A stretch of DNA of 64,000 nt from Paracerasibacillus soli (GCF_034006335.1 NZ_JAWDIQ010000002.1), one strand, 5' to 3'; shown: positions 40,641-51,416, numbered from the stretch's first letter. The notes: a model not told the origin generated them from the letters alone. Made by a program: numbers and translations.

Positions 40641-40762
40641 AGAAACACTACAAAATTCCTAAAAGCCTATTGTTATCTAGTTACACTCAGCAGTTATCTA
40701 GCTTGATAGACTTTTCATTAGCAAGCAACTTAAAGTTTCTGTTCTAGTTAAATCTTTTGAAG

Positions 40763-43312
40763 TCATCTCTGTCTGCGAATTTTTGATGTAAACTCTTGGA
40801 GAAACAATTTCTGATCCAAACGACAATTTGATAATCTGTCCTGTAACTCTCCTACAGTCCATTCATTTGAACCTTTGACACTTAGTTTTTCGCCCAATGC
40901 TCTTACTTTTTCTCTTAAGTGAGTTAGTTTCTCTTTATTTACCACGTTAAACTCTGAATCCCCATATGCATCTCTTCTGAGAATACTTTCCGGGTGGAAC
41001 ATTACCAAACATAGCCTGTTTTCTTCAGCATATAAATCAGTATACCATCTCTTAGATGAGGCAATTTGAGAAGTCTCAGATCTGCTAACCTCTCCAGTCG
41101 ATTGATTTTTACATTCAATAACAAAATCGAAGTTTTCTGTTCTCCAAAAATTATCTTGGCCATCTGATTTTTTGTCCGGCTGCTCTGAAATAAACCCTAA
41201 AAAGTACCCGAGATCTTTTACAGCCTTTTCAAAAATTTGATAGTCATGACTTGGAGAATATAATAATTGCGATGTTATCTCATCTAAAGCTATGACTATA
41301 TCGTTTGCAGTAGAGTATTCTTTTAAGCGTTCTTTAAAATTCTCAACCTGACTACTACACTTTTTCACTTTTTTCGATTTCACAAATGTCAGCGGTTTTA
41401 AAGCGCTATTAAGGTCGTAAGCCTTAAGTTGCAACTCTTGCGCTCTTACTTTATTTATTGTGCTTATAAGATTAGAATATAACTGGTAAAACCAACCTTC
41501 ATCTGCAGTATCTGTTACCTTTTTTACTATCTCATTCATGCAAACATTAACGTTCTGTTCATCTCTTCTTGAAGAATATCTTGTAGCTTTTCTCAAGAGA
41601 CTCGCTACTCCAATATAATCATCTAATTGTACTTTTTTATACTTCTCTGACGCATTACTCACTAACTCCTTATGGAATTTCCTCCATTTTTCATCTGCAG
41701 CTAAACATGTATCCATTGCAGAGTTTATTGCTACCGCTACCTCTTTTACACTCATATTATTTTCTCTAATTAAACTCATACCAAAATCAATTTGTGCTTG
41801 TACACTTGGGCTAAATAACTTTTTATTTTGATTTTTCCCTATAAAAGAAAGCAAATCATTTCCAAGTAAAAATGTGATACAGTGATCGGTACCGGATCTG
41901 ACACCCCTACCCATGCCTTGTTCTATGATCTGCGCTCTTTTGAGGTTAAGATAAGTAGAATCCTCTCTATACTGCATCTCAATTTTGTCCTTTAGACTTT
42001 CTTTTGTAGGCATGCCATCCAGAACTAAAATTCTACACATGTCGTTTATTAAATCAATACCATCATATCGATTCATAAAAACTAAAACATTACCCTCACT
42101 ATCCCTAAGCTGTTGTAAGCTTTCCTGTATATTATTACTTGTTACTAGTTTAGCTCCAATCTTACTCCATTTCTGCGCTATTGAATCATTAGGGACGATT
42201 ACCACTACATTAATGTTTTTCCTCTCAGCCCATATTAGGCATTGTTTCCGCATAATATCATCATTAAATTCCGTCTTATACCTCTTAGGCGTCAAAATAA
42301 GCCTTTCACCTAATTGGGTATTATCTACTGTTATAGGGTTCTTTAAAGTTTCTTCTGATATATCCAGATCACTAATTAGCTCGTAGCTATTCCCTAACGT
42401 CGCCGATAAAATATAACGGTGTTTAGCATTTTTATATGATGGTACACTCTCAACCGGTATTGAAATAGGTGTTATTTCTATTTTTCCGCCACTAACATAA
42501 CAATCACACAATGATAAGCAATCATTTATCAATGGCAGATTGAAAAAGATATTAGGGTTTCCGTCGTTATTATTATCAGCCAGTAACTTCTTAACCATTG
42601 TCAATTTATTTTCCCATGCCCAGGAGGGCACTTGTAGGATTACAGAATACTCGCGTTTTTGGATATTATTAAAAGCACCTTCCCCTTGGTACCTTAGTTC
42701 CTCCTCAAAGAGAGCCAAAATTTCATTATAAAGTGTCTCGTTCCCACTTCTAGTTATTTCTACAGTAGCCTTTTTCCGAGCTTTTATCACACAGTCATGG
42801 GCATCGTCTATAACTAGAGCACCTATATCTTGTATTTCTCTTCTCATACTATTTCTAATCCCAAATATTGATTGTCCGTTGAATAGTTGCTCAAATGTTG
42901 CAACTAAAATTTTCTCTTGGTTTATAAATTCAAGAGGAAACTCTCTTCTACTACCTTCTACTTTCTCCACGATACAAGTTGGTATTCCATATAAGGCTGC
43001 CTGAGCACATACCTGTTCCACTAATTGATTATCTGGACAGAAATAAACAACAGGTCCTACCCCCTCTAAAAGCTTTGAATATAACATAAGAAGGCCCAAA
43101 AGGGTTTTACCAGATCCCGTTTCCATAATACCAACAATATCTTTATCTTCTCTTTTCCTATCCCACTTGCGTAAAAATTCGGTTTGATTGTCTCTCAGAA
43201 AATTATAGGTAGGCTTTTGAATTAATTCCTCATAAAAGATTTTAACTGGATCTATCACCTTCTTCTTTTTTTCAACACCAAATTCCTCCATTGCTTTGCT
43301 CAAGAAATTCAT
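40763..43312 (-). CDS. Superfamily 2 helicase fused to PD-(D/E)xK-type nuclease domain
   Basis: 849 residues, intact. Helicase core: Q-like LRDNQTEFLRKW, Walker A METGSGKTLLG (~64-74), DEAH variant VIDDAHD (~168), motif III LSATLG (~308), and motif VI EQGMGRGVRSG (~475), closest in style to XPD/DinG. The middle ~550-690 is helical. The C-terminus has ENFDFVIECKNQ (~735), a D...ExK arrangement of restriction-type nucleases, with SETSQIASSKRWY nearby. ATG 43312 after GGGGTG. Not part of a recognisable RM or CRISPR operon. A DNA-targeting defence or repair role is inferred. Confidence 0.75.
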   Translation of the reverse strand: MNFLSKAMEEFGVEKKKKVIDPVKIFYEELIQKPTYNFLRDNQTEFLRKWDRKREDKDIVGIMETGSGKTLLGLLMLYSKLLEGVGPVVYFCPDNQLVEQVCAQAALYGIPTCIVEKVEGSRREFPLEFINQEKILVATFEQLFNGQSIFGIRNSMRREIQDIGALVIDDAHDCVIKARKKATVEITRSGNETLYNEILALFEEELRYQGEGAFNNIQKREYSVILQVPSWAWENKLTMVKKLLADNNNDGNPNIFFNLPLINDCLSLCDCYVSGGKIEITPISIPVESVPSYKNAKHRYILSATLGNSYELISDLDISEETLKNPITVDNTQLGERLILTPKRYKTEFNDDIMRKQCLIWAERKNINVVVIVPNDSIAQKWSKIGAKLVTSNNIQESLQQLRDSEGNVLVFMNRYDGIDLINDMCRILVLDGMPTKESLKDKIEMQYREDSTYLNLKRAQIIEQGMGRGVRSGTDHCITFLLGNDLLSFIGKNQNKKLFSPSVQAQIDFGMSLIRENNMSVKEVAVAINSAMDTCLAADEKWRKFHKELVSNASEKYKKVQLDDYIGVASLLRKATRYSSRRDEQNVNVCMNEIVKKVTDTADEGWFYQLYSNLISTINKVRAQELQLKAYDLNSALKPLTFVKSKKVKKCSSQVENFKERLKEYSTANDIVIALDEITSQLLYSPSHDYQIFEKAVKDLGYFLGFISEQPDKKSDGQDNFWRTENFDFVIECKNQSTGEVSRSETSQIASSKRWYTDLYAEENRLCLVMFHPESILRRDAYGDSEFNVVNKEKLTHLREKVRALGEKLSVKGSNEWTVGELQDRLSNCRLDQKLFLQEFTSKIRRQR

Positions 43313-43737
43313 TAAAACACCCCTTTTTTTCTAATTAATCTATTCACAATATACCTGCTCTAAATAGCGAATTATATTCCTGATAATTCTAAATTCATTA
43401 TCGATTTTATCATATAATTGGGTATATTATACTACTAAGCTAGGTTTGAATAGATATTGTTGAAGAATAAATACAATAAACTGAGTTAATATTGTACCTA
43501 TGGTGTTCAAGGATACTGCCACATAGAATAAAAACTAACGTAAGAGGTTAGTGAAAAAAGCTTTGAAAAAGCATTAAAACTTAATGGGAAGACCTCGAAG
43601 AAATTGAATGGCTAATTAAAAAAGAGTTAAACATTGCTTCATTGAGGTATCAAATTGACTTTAAAAGAGAGATAAGAGATTTTTTATTTTATATAGGGTA
43701 TGCATAAGAGAAAATCTCTAATTTTTTAAAGAAATAA
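43313..43737. other. Non-coding region upstream of the helicase
   Basis: AT-rich, no intact frame. A weak hairpin AGAGATTTTC.../AAATCTCT lies at 43668-43720. Confidence 0.4.
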
Positions 43738-43975
43738 TTAATTGCACCATTGGTTCAATATCTTCTCTGTCTTGGTAACAAATTCATCTAGCAATTGATT
43801 CTAATACGAAGGCAATTGCGAAAATGGTTTTAAGAGGTGGGGTTCTTTTTCCTCTTTCCATAAGGCCTATATAAGTTCTATCTAAATCGCTAAAACTCGC
43901 TAGTTATTCTTAAGACAAGAAATATTCAGTCCTAACTTGTTTTAAAACTAAGCCAAAGGCCTCTCTCACTTCCAT
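43738..43975 (-). pseudogene. XRE-family HTH regulator, broken
   Basis: ATG 43975 after GAGGAAAT: MEVREAFGLVLKQVRTEYF, a break, then LASFSDLDRTYIGLMERGKR and TPPLKTIFAIAFVLES, another break, ending TKTEKILNQWCN. It matches small XRE regulators such as restriction controller proteins (~75 residues). Two shifts and a stop interrupt it. It may once have controlled the helicase gene or a lost methylase. Confidence 0.6.
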
Positions 43976-44109
43976 AGATATTTCCTCACAACTCTCTTAG
44001 TACATAATCGAAGAAAATAGAAGAAAAGTCTAAGAACTATAATCCACAACACCTTTTGATTGTGCTAAACTACTGAATATATGTACTAAATCATGGAGGA
44101 AGAACAGCT

Positions 44110-44700
44110 ATGGATTTATTTATTGACAACTTGGATTTACCTCTCCAATTAAAGGAATACTTTTCGAAAAGCAAGGTTCATAAAAAAGAATTAAGTGAAA
44201 AGGTTCTTAATGATATTGAAGAATTTTTTATTTTATATAGATCGCTTTACACGTTTGATGAAACAGAATTTAGTGCTAACGTAATTATAACTTTAAAAAA
44301 GTGTAAGGATTTTTCCTCATTCTATTATTATTTAAAAAAGGTCTTAGAGAATAACCTAGAGGTTTTTCCTAAAACAAACGGAGTTGAAGATAACGAAAAT
44401 AGAAAATATATTAAAATAGAATGGGATCTATTAGAAAGTGTTTTTAAGCAGTCCACAAAGGATTATATTGAAACAGTAGATGTTATTTACGGAAAATCAA
44501 ATCTGCAAAATATAGATATAATCAAGGTATATAAAAATTTAGGGAAAATGGAGTTGATAAACGAGCTGATTGAAAATGAGTATTATGAGAGTTTATTAGT
44601 TGCCGGTACAGAGATAATTGAAACAAATCTAAAGGTTTTAGAAGAAAAAAGCCAAAAGAGTATGCATTCGTTGGCGAATCTAGCTTCTACACAAACTTAA
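44110..44700 (+). CDS. Hypothetical protein, 196 aa
   Basis: ATG 44110 follows GGAGGAAGAACAGCT. The predicted protein is acidic and helical (MDLFIDNLDLPLQLKEYFSK... VIITLKKCKDFSSFYYYLKK), without signal peptide or motif. Frame intact. A terminator follows. Unknown function; cargo of the accessory region. Confidence 0.6.
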   Translation: MDLFIDNLDLPLQLKEYFSKSKVHKKELSEKVLNDIEEFFILYRSLYTFDETEFSANVIITLKKCKDFSSFYYYLKKVLENNLEVFPKTNGVEDNENRKYIKIEWDLLESVFKQSTKDYIETVDVIYGKSNLQNIDIIKVYKNLGKMELINELIENEYYESLLVAGTEIIETNLKVLEEKSQKSMHSLANLASTQT

Positions 44701-44762
44701 CTTAGTTACAATATTGTATTAAGCAAGGATAGGGCATTGTTATAAAAGTGAAAACATCTTTT

Positions 44763-44832
44763 AAGAGGGGAAGATTAATCCAATTTCTTACTCGAGCAGT
44801 AATTCTCGCTATTAAGAATCCCCTCTTTTTCA
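44763..44832 (+). terminator. Terminator
   Basis: AAGAGGGGAAGATTAAT ... ATTAAGAATCCCCTCTT then TTTCATC. Confidence 0.65.
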
Positions 44833-44979
44833 TCATGAAAATTCTTGCTCCTTAAGTATAGATCAACAAGCAATTACCCATCTCCCTTATAATAGTAATC
44901 CTCGTAAAAAGTTTCAATTTTATAATATAATCCTTAAACATTTGGTTCTTTATTCAATCTGTGAGATAATATATTCACA

Positions 44980-44991
44980 GAACAAACGTAC
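44980..44991. promoter_or_regulatory. LexA-like site upstream of topB
   Basis: GAACAAACGTAC, identical to 36617-36628. Confidence 0.35.
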
Positions 44992-45171
44992 AATGTAATT
45001 TGAGGTATTACTCTAAAATCCTCCACCCTCTTCAAACATAAAGTCTAGACACTATTTAAAAGTCATTTATATAACTTGCACAAATTTCACTCAATTTTAT
45101 TTGGGTGTATTTATTTTCTATGTAGTAAAATCCAATTTCCTCTCTAAAAAGAGGGGTAATGGAGGGATAAA

Positions 45172-47295
45172 ATGGTTAGTATAATTATTGCAGAAAAACC
45201 ATCCGTCGCAAAAAACATTGCGGATGCCTTAAATATTAAAAATAGAAAAAATGGATACTTTGAAGGAAAAGACTATATTGTTACATGGGCTTTTGGGCAT
45301 TTATTACAACTTTATGACGTTAGGGATTATGACGAAGGATTGGCAAAGTGGAAAATGGAAAACTTCCCTTTTATTCCTTCTAAATTTCGCTATAAGGTGA
45401 AAAGCGATCCTCGTAATAAAGGAAAAGAAGATCTTGGTGCTAAAAAGCAATTGAAAATCATATACCAATTAATCAAACGCAATGATGTAGACTCAGTGAT
45501 ATCGGCTTGTGACTATGATCGGGAAGGACAAGTTATTGGGGATACGATTATTTATAATCTACATACAAAAAAACAGGTATATCGCTTATTACTGAACGAA
45601 TGGACTCCAGACGAGGTGTTAAAAGGACTCCAAAAACTAGTGCCAAATACAGAAATGAGACCTCTTTTTGATGCTGGTATTAGCCGTCAGTGGGCTGATT
45701 GGGTCATTGGTATTAATTTAACCTCCGTGGCGACGTTGAAATATCAAAAGGGTTCTGGAAAGGCACTGAACATAGGAAGAGTGCTACTTCCAACGTTGAA
45801 AATTATTTATGATCGAGATAAGGAAATTGAAAACTTTGTGCCAGAAGATTTTTTTAAATTAACAGCTATATTTAAAACAAAAGATGAAAAAGAGTACGAA
45901 GGGACATACGCGGAAGATAGGAAGGAGAAATTTAAGGATAAGGAAGCTTTGGAATTAATTCAACAAGCTCTAAGTAATCAATCAGCCACAATCTTAGACA
46001 AGAAAGTTGAACTAAAAATGGAATACCCCCCACATTTATTCAACCTTTCAAACTTACAAGGTTTTATAACAAGTAAATATAAAGGTTGGACTTCTGATAA
46101 AGTCCTGAAAGTGGCTCAATCTCTTTATGAAAAGAAATATATTACGTATCCACGCACCGCTAGTGTAGTGTTGGAAGAAAGTTTAGTAGATAAGGCAGCA
46201 AAGGTACTTAATAATCTAAAAGAAGGACTACCCTATGAACATGAAATTAAATTTGCAAAAAAGAAGCGTATTTTTGATAATTCTAAAGTAGAAAGTCACA
46301 GTGCGATTACTCCGACTTATTTACTTCCGAAATCATTATCGGGAGATGAAGAAATTGTCTATACTTCTATTAAAAATCGTTTTATTATGCAGTTTATGCC
46401 TATAGCTAAACATGAGGAAACTAAAATTATCACCAAATCTAATAATGATGAAATAAAAGGTGTTTTTTTATCAAAAGGGAAAGTACAACTAGTTGAGGGA
46501 TGGAAAAAGGTTGAAAAAGTCGAATCGAAAGATACTATTTTACCTTTAGTCAATATAAATGACACCGTGAGTATTGAAAATCACAAACTAACTTCTCATG
46601 TAACAAAGCCACCAAAGCATCATACAGAAAAAACACTATTAAGAGTAATGGAAACATGCGGTAAGGTTAAGGACAAAGAGATTGAAAGTAGTGAAGAAAT
46701 GATGGCTGCTATTTTAAGTGGCTATAGTATAGGTACACCAGCTACAAGGGCAGAAACAATAAAAAAGCTAAAGGATGTCGGCTATATTGCCACTCAAAAT
46801 AAAAATTTAATCTGTACAGAACTCGGAAGAAAGTTAGTTGAGACATTTCCAGTGAAAGAATTATTTGATTTAGAATTCACTGGAAGGTTAGAAAAAACAT
46901 TGTCTGATATTGAAAAGCAAAAATTTAATAAAGAAAGTTTTTTAAACTTAATTTTCGATTTTACTAAAGATGCTGTTAAAACAATTAAAAATGAAAAAGA
47001 CATCACTATTAATGAGGTATCAAATAAAAGGAAAACAAATGAGGTTCTTGGAAAATGTCCTCTTTGTGGCCATGGAATAATTGAGGGCCAAAAAGGCTTC
47101 GGATGTAGTAACTGGAAAAACGGCTGTAAATTTGTTATTTGGAAAAATGATAAATATTTAGCGTCAATGAAAAAGAAACCAACAAAAACAATGGTAAAAG
47201 GTCTTTTGAAAAATGACGTTGTTTTGGTTAAAGGATTAACGAGCAAAAAGGGGAAAAAGTTTGATGCTAATTTGCGTTATGAGAAAAAATCCTGA
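45172..47295 (+). CDS. topB: Topoisomerase III, mobile-element type
   Basis: Type IA topoisomerase, 707 residues, intact. Toprim: IIIAEKPSVAKNIADAL and SACDYDREGQVIGD. Gate domains follow with GRVLLPTLKIIYDRDKEI. Active tyrosine in KYITYPRTAS. The C-terminus has a zinc ribbon (CPLCGHGIIEGQKGFGCSNW). ATG after GGAGGG. Closer to plasmid or ICE topB genes than to the truncated copy at 36653. It likely came with the accessory region. Confidence 0.92.
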   Translation: MVSIIIAEKPSVAKNIADALNIKNRKNGYFEGKDYIVTWAFGHLLQLYDVRDYDEGLAKWKMENFPFIPSKFRYKVKSDPRNKGKEDLGAKKQLKIIYQLIKRNDVDSVISACDYDREGQVIGDTIIYNLHTKKQVYRLLLNEWTPDEVLKGLQKLVPNTEMRPLFDAGISRQWADWVIGINLTSVATLKYQKGSGKALNIGRVLLPTLKIIYDRDKEIENFVPEDFFKLTAIFKTKDEKEYEGTYAEDRKEKFKDKEALELIQQALSNQSATILDKKVELKMEYPPHLFNLSNLQGFITSKYKGWTSDKVLKVAQSLYEKKYITYPRTASVVLEESLVDKAAKVLNNLKEGLPYEHEIKFAKKKRIFDNSKVESHSAITPTYLLPKSLSGDEEIVYTSIKNRFIMQFMPIAKHEETKIITKSNNDEIKGVFLSKGKVQLVEGWKKVEKVESKDTILPLVNINDTVSIENHKLTSHVTKPPKHHTEKTLLRVMETCGKVKDKEIESSEEMMAAILSGYSIGTPATRAETIKKLKDVGYIATQNKNLICTELGRKLVETFPVKELFDLEFTGRLEKTLSDIEKQKFNKESFLNLIFDFTKDAVKTIKNEKDITINEVSNKRKTNEVLGKCPLCGHGIIEGQKGFGCSNWKNGCKFVIWKNDKYLASMKKKPTKTMVKGLLKNDVVLVKGLTSKKGKKFDANLRYEKKS

Positions 47296-47429
47296 TAACG
47301 AATATTTTAGTTGGAAGATGGAGTTCCCAAAAAGATAAAAATCATAAAGTTATCTAATAAATCATTAGTTCGAGATGTTGTTTAATGATCTTAAAACAGT
47401 TTACAACTCTCTTTTTCTAATCCCTAATT

Positions 47430-47576
47430 TTTTATGTACAGGTAACTCATGTGTAGCCAAATGGCTGAAAGTTGGGCGAAGAAAAAGCATCTGAGTTTTG
47501 AATGGGGTGTTAAAAGTGCTGGACTTGAAGCATATGGTTTGAATCCAGATGCTTATAATCTCAACATGAACGAAAA
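47430..47576 (+). pseudogene. arsC: Arsenate reductase, 5' remnant
   Basis: FLCTGNSC (the catalytic CxxxxxR loop) then, one shift later, SQMAESWAKKKHLSFEWGVK and SAGLEAYGLNPDA, matching residues ~7-50 of thioredoxin-dependent ArsC. The sequence then ends in a terminator. The missing C-terminal half has its counterpart fused to arsB at ~55540. Confidence 0.75.
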
Positions 47577-47609
47577 AAAACTGCATTATTAATGGAGTTT
47601 TTTTTCGTT
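47569..47609. terminator. Strong bidirectional terminator
   Basis: AACGAAAAAAAACT / AGTTTTTTTTCGTT with a 13-base loop. It serves gshF on the minus strand. Confidence 0.8.
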
Positions 47610-47647
47610 CATTTTATTGATATAAGAATTCCAAATTATTCATTTAG

Positions 47648-49941
47648 TTATTCAAAATCCAAGAGTTTTAAAATACTATAAGCTATATTTCGTTCCTTAC
47701 CTATGTAAGGATAAGAGTGAATATGGATGGCTGGATTAAAATTTAATTCAATGATTGCGTAGGGTGAACATTCATCTTCTAAATCCTCAATCATCATATC
47801 CACTCCACATATTTTTGCACCTACTGCTTGTGATGATTCTACAGCAATTTGTTTAAATATTTCTGGCACTTGATCTGTTACATCGATACTATCTCCACCA
47901 GTTGAGATATTAGAGTTCTCACGTAAATATTGTAATTTACCTTCAGGAAGTACGGTATCAATTGTAAAGTCTTCTTGTTGCAAGAAGAGCTTCATGTTTT
48001 CATCAATTTCAATCTTCTCTAATGGTGTTTTATACCCTTTACCTCTTAACGGATCTACATTTTTTTTGCCGATTAGTTGTTGAATCGTAGATATTCCATC
48101 ACCAGTAACATTCGCAGGTACTCTATGCAAGACAGCAACTGTTTCATCTCCAATGACCATAAAGCGATATTCTTTTCCTTTAATAAAAGGCTCAATAAGA
48201 ATTGTTGAATCTTCACGAAAAGCGATTTTTAACGCTTTTATTAAATCTTCTTCATGGGCTCCATTTGGGAAGATGGAGATACCTAAACCAAAATTTGTTG
48301 ATTTTGGTTTTATCACGAGTGGGACACCAATCCAATTACCAAGTGATTCCTTGGCAGAATCTATATCAAAAAACTCTTCGCCTTCAGGAACGATGATGTC
48401 ATTTCGCTTAAGAATATGCTTAGTCACACTTTTATTTTCCATGATCAATACTGAAACATACTGATCTTTACTCGTTTTGGTTGCTTGTTTGATGAATTGT
48501 ATATTTGTCCCTTTGATTAATTCAATAAAATTATCACTTCTATCCAGGATGTTAAAAGAGATACCTCTTTTAATGCTTTCTTTCAGAAGGATTTGAGTGG
48601 AAAGTTCCATATCTGTATAAGGTTTTAATTTGAAACGCTCTGAGAAAGCATCTTTTCGATGTTGTTCTGCTAGTTCCAAATGAGCTTTTACATACCCTTT
48701 TTCTTTGCACAGTTCAGAAAGACGATAAGAATACGTCTTTTGATAATTAGTTATTACTTCTTTTTTTTCTTTGAGAAGATGATAAAAAGGAAGTCCATAC
48801 TGTTGATTCATTTCTATAAGGTCATGTAAAATTTCCATTCCCCAATTTTGTAATGAAATAGGTGATCCATCTTTAAGAAGCTCTAATTGAAGATTTTGTC
48901 CTTCAATCGCTACTTTTTTGCTATTACTTTCACTCTCTATCTGCCAATTATCATACAATGTTTCTCTTTCTCTAGACAATATAACAAGAATAGGTGAATA
49001 AAGTTCATATCCTCAACAGATAAGCCACTCTTTATAAATGGATTAATATCAATGGTACGAATCTCTAAATATTCAATGCCATTTTCCACTAAATTTTCAG
49101 CTGAATAGATTCCTTTACTTTTTAAGCGTATTTGTGAATACAATTCCCTTATATCTTCAATCACACCTTTACCAATATAAGATGTCACGGATTTCACATA
49201 TTGATCAATGGAAGAGTAATCGAGCGTAAGGAATTCTTTATTTTGATAACCACAGATACTATTCCTATAGGAAGTGGCTTTTCCATTAGAGTATGTCTCC
49301 TCTGAAATTTCTTGAAGTGTTTCTACACACTGTTGCTCATAGGTTTTATGAATGGTATTAGTGGCACCAAGAAAATAGACTAGTAACCAATGATGACGTA
49401 AATAGTTACGTGTCATTTTTAAATATAGTTCTTGTTTAAAATCTTTTAATGATTGTTGCTTATTCGTTTTACTATATAAGGTCTGTATCAATTTATCTCC
49501 TAAAGAGAAATTGATATGAATGCCTGAAATGAGTTGTTTCTTTCCACCATATTTTTGTTCTAAATATGCTCGATAACTTTCATCCTTTCCTTGTTTAGAA
49601 AATGTAGCTATAGGAATATCTTGTTCTTCAGGCGTTACAGAAGGCATTGATTGTGGCCAAATAAACTCATTCTCTAGTTCCAATGCAGCTATGTTATATA
49701 AAGAATCTAAAAAATCAATGGCATCATTTGTCGTATGAAATACGGGTGTAACTAACTCTAATTGACTTTCCGAAAAATCGGTAGTGATATAAGGGTTTTC
49801 TTTTTTATCACCGAAAACTTCAGGATGTGGGGCTAAAGAAAGCTGTCCATTACTAGTGACACGTAAACCTTCCCGTTCAATGCCAAAGTTAGCATCTAGA
49901 ATTTGTTTATTTGAAAAATGAGAAAACATGTTAAAGCGCAT
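47648..49941 (-). CDS. gshF: Bifunctional glutathione synthetase GshF (one frameshift)
   Basis: Makes glutathione in two steps: glutamate-cysteine ligase, then glutathione synthetase. N-terminal ligase domain: FGIEREGLRVTSNGQLSLAP, SGIHINFSLGD, RNSICGYQNKE. After a shift near 48965 (LLYCL/SREREtLYDNW) comes the ATP-grasp domain (PLVIKPKSTNFGLGISIF, ICGVDMMIEDL, IIELNFNPAIHIHSYP). ~764 residues, the usual length. ATG 49941 after GGAGGAAG. It is downstream of, and overlaps, the MATE gene. Placement in an arsenic island suggests glutathione for arsenical detoxification. Confidence 0.92.
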
Positions 49942-51258
49942 TTTGGTACTTCCTCCTATAAATAACATTGAAAATGGTGACTGATAACAGACCTTTCACT
50001 AAAGAAGAGATGGCGATACTTAACCAAATTCCATTTAATCCAAATATCGGCATAAGAAATATAGCTAAAGGTATCCGTATAAGTGTAAAGATAATGGAAA
50101 TAATTGATGGTATTTTAGGTAAGCCGATACCCGTATACACACCCGTACCAATCATCTCCATAGCCATAAATATTTGAGATAACCCTATAATTTCTAAATA
50201 GGAAGATGTGATGGCAATCGTCTCGCTATCTTGAGTAAAAAGTCGAGCTAATTCTTCAGAGCAGAAGATAAAGACTATGCTAGTGAAAAGAGCGTATAAA
50301 CTTCCCAAAATCAGGCTTACCCGGTAACCTTTAAGAATTCTTTTAAACTTTTTCGCTCCAAAATTTTGTCCGACAAAGCTACTTACAGCACCATTTAGCT
50401 CCCCATTACAATAAAAGTAACAGATTCAATTTGTAGACCAATTTTTTGTGCAGCAACTGCATCTGTCCCATAAGAAGCGATAAATTTAGCTAAAATAATA
50501 TTAATGACAGTAAAAAGGACACGTTGTGTTGACATCGGGATACCGAGTCTAATAATTTCTGAAGCCTTACGGTAACTTGTCTGGATAATGTTTTTCTGAA
50601 ATAATATATTTCTGGCTAGATATACAAATAAGATAAGCATGAGTATCTGTGCGATTAACGTAGCAATGGCAGCCCCAATTACACCCCATTTAAATGTATA
50701 GATGAAAATAGGATCAAGAATGATATTGAGTACAAGACCAAATGCACTGATATAGAAGCTATGCTTATTATTTCCGAAACTGCTAAACATTCGTATAAAA
50801 AATGTATTAAAATAAGAAAAAAACAGCATAAAACCAGAAACGGCTAAGTATTGATAGGCATTGGTTTGAACGGCTTCGTTTTTTAAATCTAAAAAGGCTA
50901 ATAAGTAATTCCCTAAGAACAATAGCCCAAAAATGGTTATAATTCCTATGATAAAGTTCAGAAATAAGGAAATACCAATGTAGGAGCTACTTTCTTTATC
51001 ATTTTTACTACCCATTGCATGAGCAATTTTGATTCCTCCACCAACAACGATCATTGCCTGAATGGAATATCCTAAGTTAATAAAAAAGCTAGCAGATCCA
51101 ACAGATGCGATAGCATCAGGACCTAGACCTCCGACAAAGAGCATATCTATAAAGTTATATAGGAACTGAAGTAAGGAACTTCCTATTAATGGTATAGACA
51201 GAAGGGTGATAACTGAAAGTTCTTTTCCAGAAGTTAAATCAATTTTTTTCATGTTCAT
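49931..51258 (-). CDS. MATE family efflux transporter (one frameshift)
   Basis: ~442 residues, twelve predicted spans, cation-coupled drug/metabolite exporter. N-terminal GKELSVITLLSIPLIGSSLL, FVGGLGPDAIASVG; second half after a break near 50393 (VMGELNGAVSSFVGQNFGAK). It overlaps the gshF start by 11 bases, so the two are cotranscribed. The promoter region is shared with the divergent MarR gene and contains the CTTGCAATTTGCAAG operator. It might export a glutathione conjugate; inference only. Confidence 0.88.
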
Positions 51259-51321
51259 TTCCCTAATTAATAAAATATAATTTTCTCTTATATAAGAGGA
51301 TATTTATATTATAAATATTTA

Positions 51322-51351
51322 CTTGCAATTTGCAAGCGTTTAGTCTATATT
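51322..51351 (+). promoter_or_regulatory. Promoter-operator 1 (marR/MATE intergenic)
   Basis: Palindrome CTTGCAATTTGCAAG at 51322-51336. Its TTGCAA (51323-51328) also serves as -35, with a 17-bp spacer to TATATT (51346-51351), reading towards the MarR gene. Confidence 0.75.
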
Positions 51352-51416
51352 TTAACTATCAATTTAATTGTAACTTACAAGGTATACACAACATACAAAT
51401 ATAAGAGGTGATTACA

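Larger units (their letters stand above)
44701..45171. other. Region upstream of topB
   Basis: Holds the terminator of the preceding gene and a LexA-like site; no gene seen. Confidence 0.4.

Noticed and set aside
40763..43312. Type I or III restriction subunit
   Set aside because: The XPD/DinG-like DDAH and motif VI and the C-terminal nuclease do not fit HsdR or Res order, and no methylase is adjacent.
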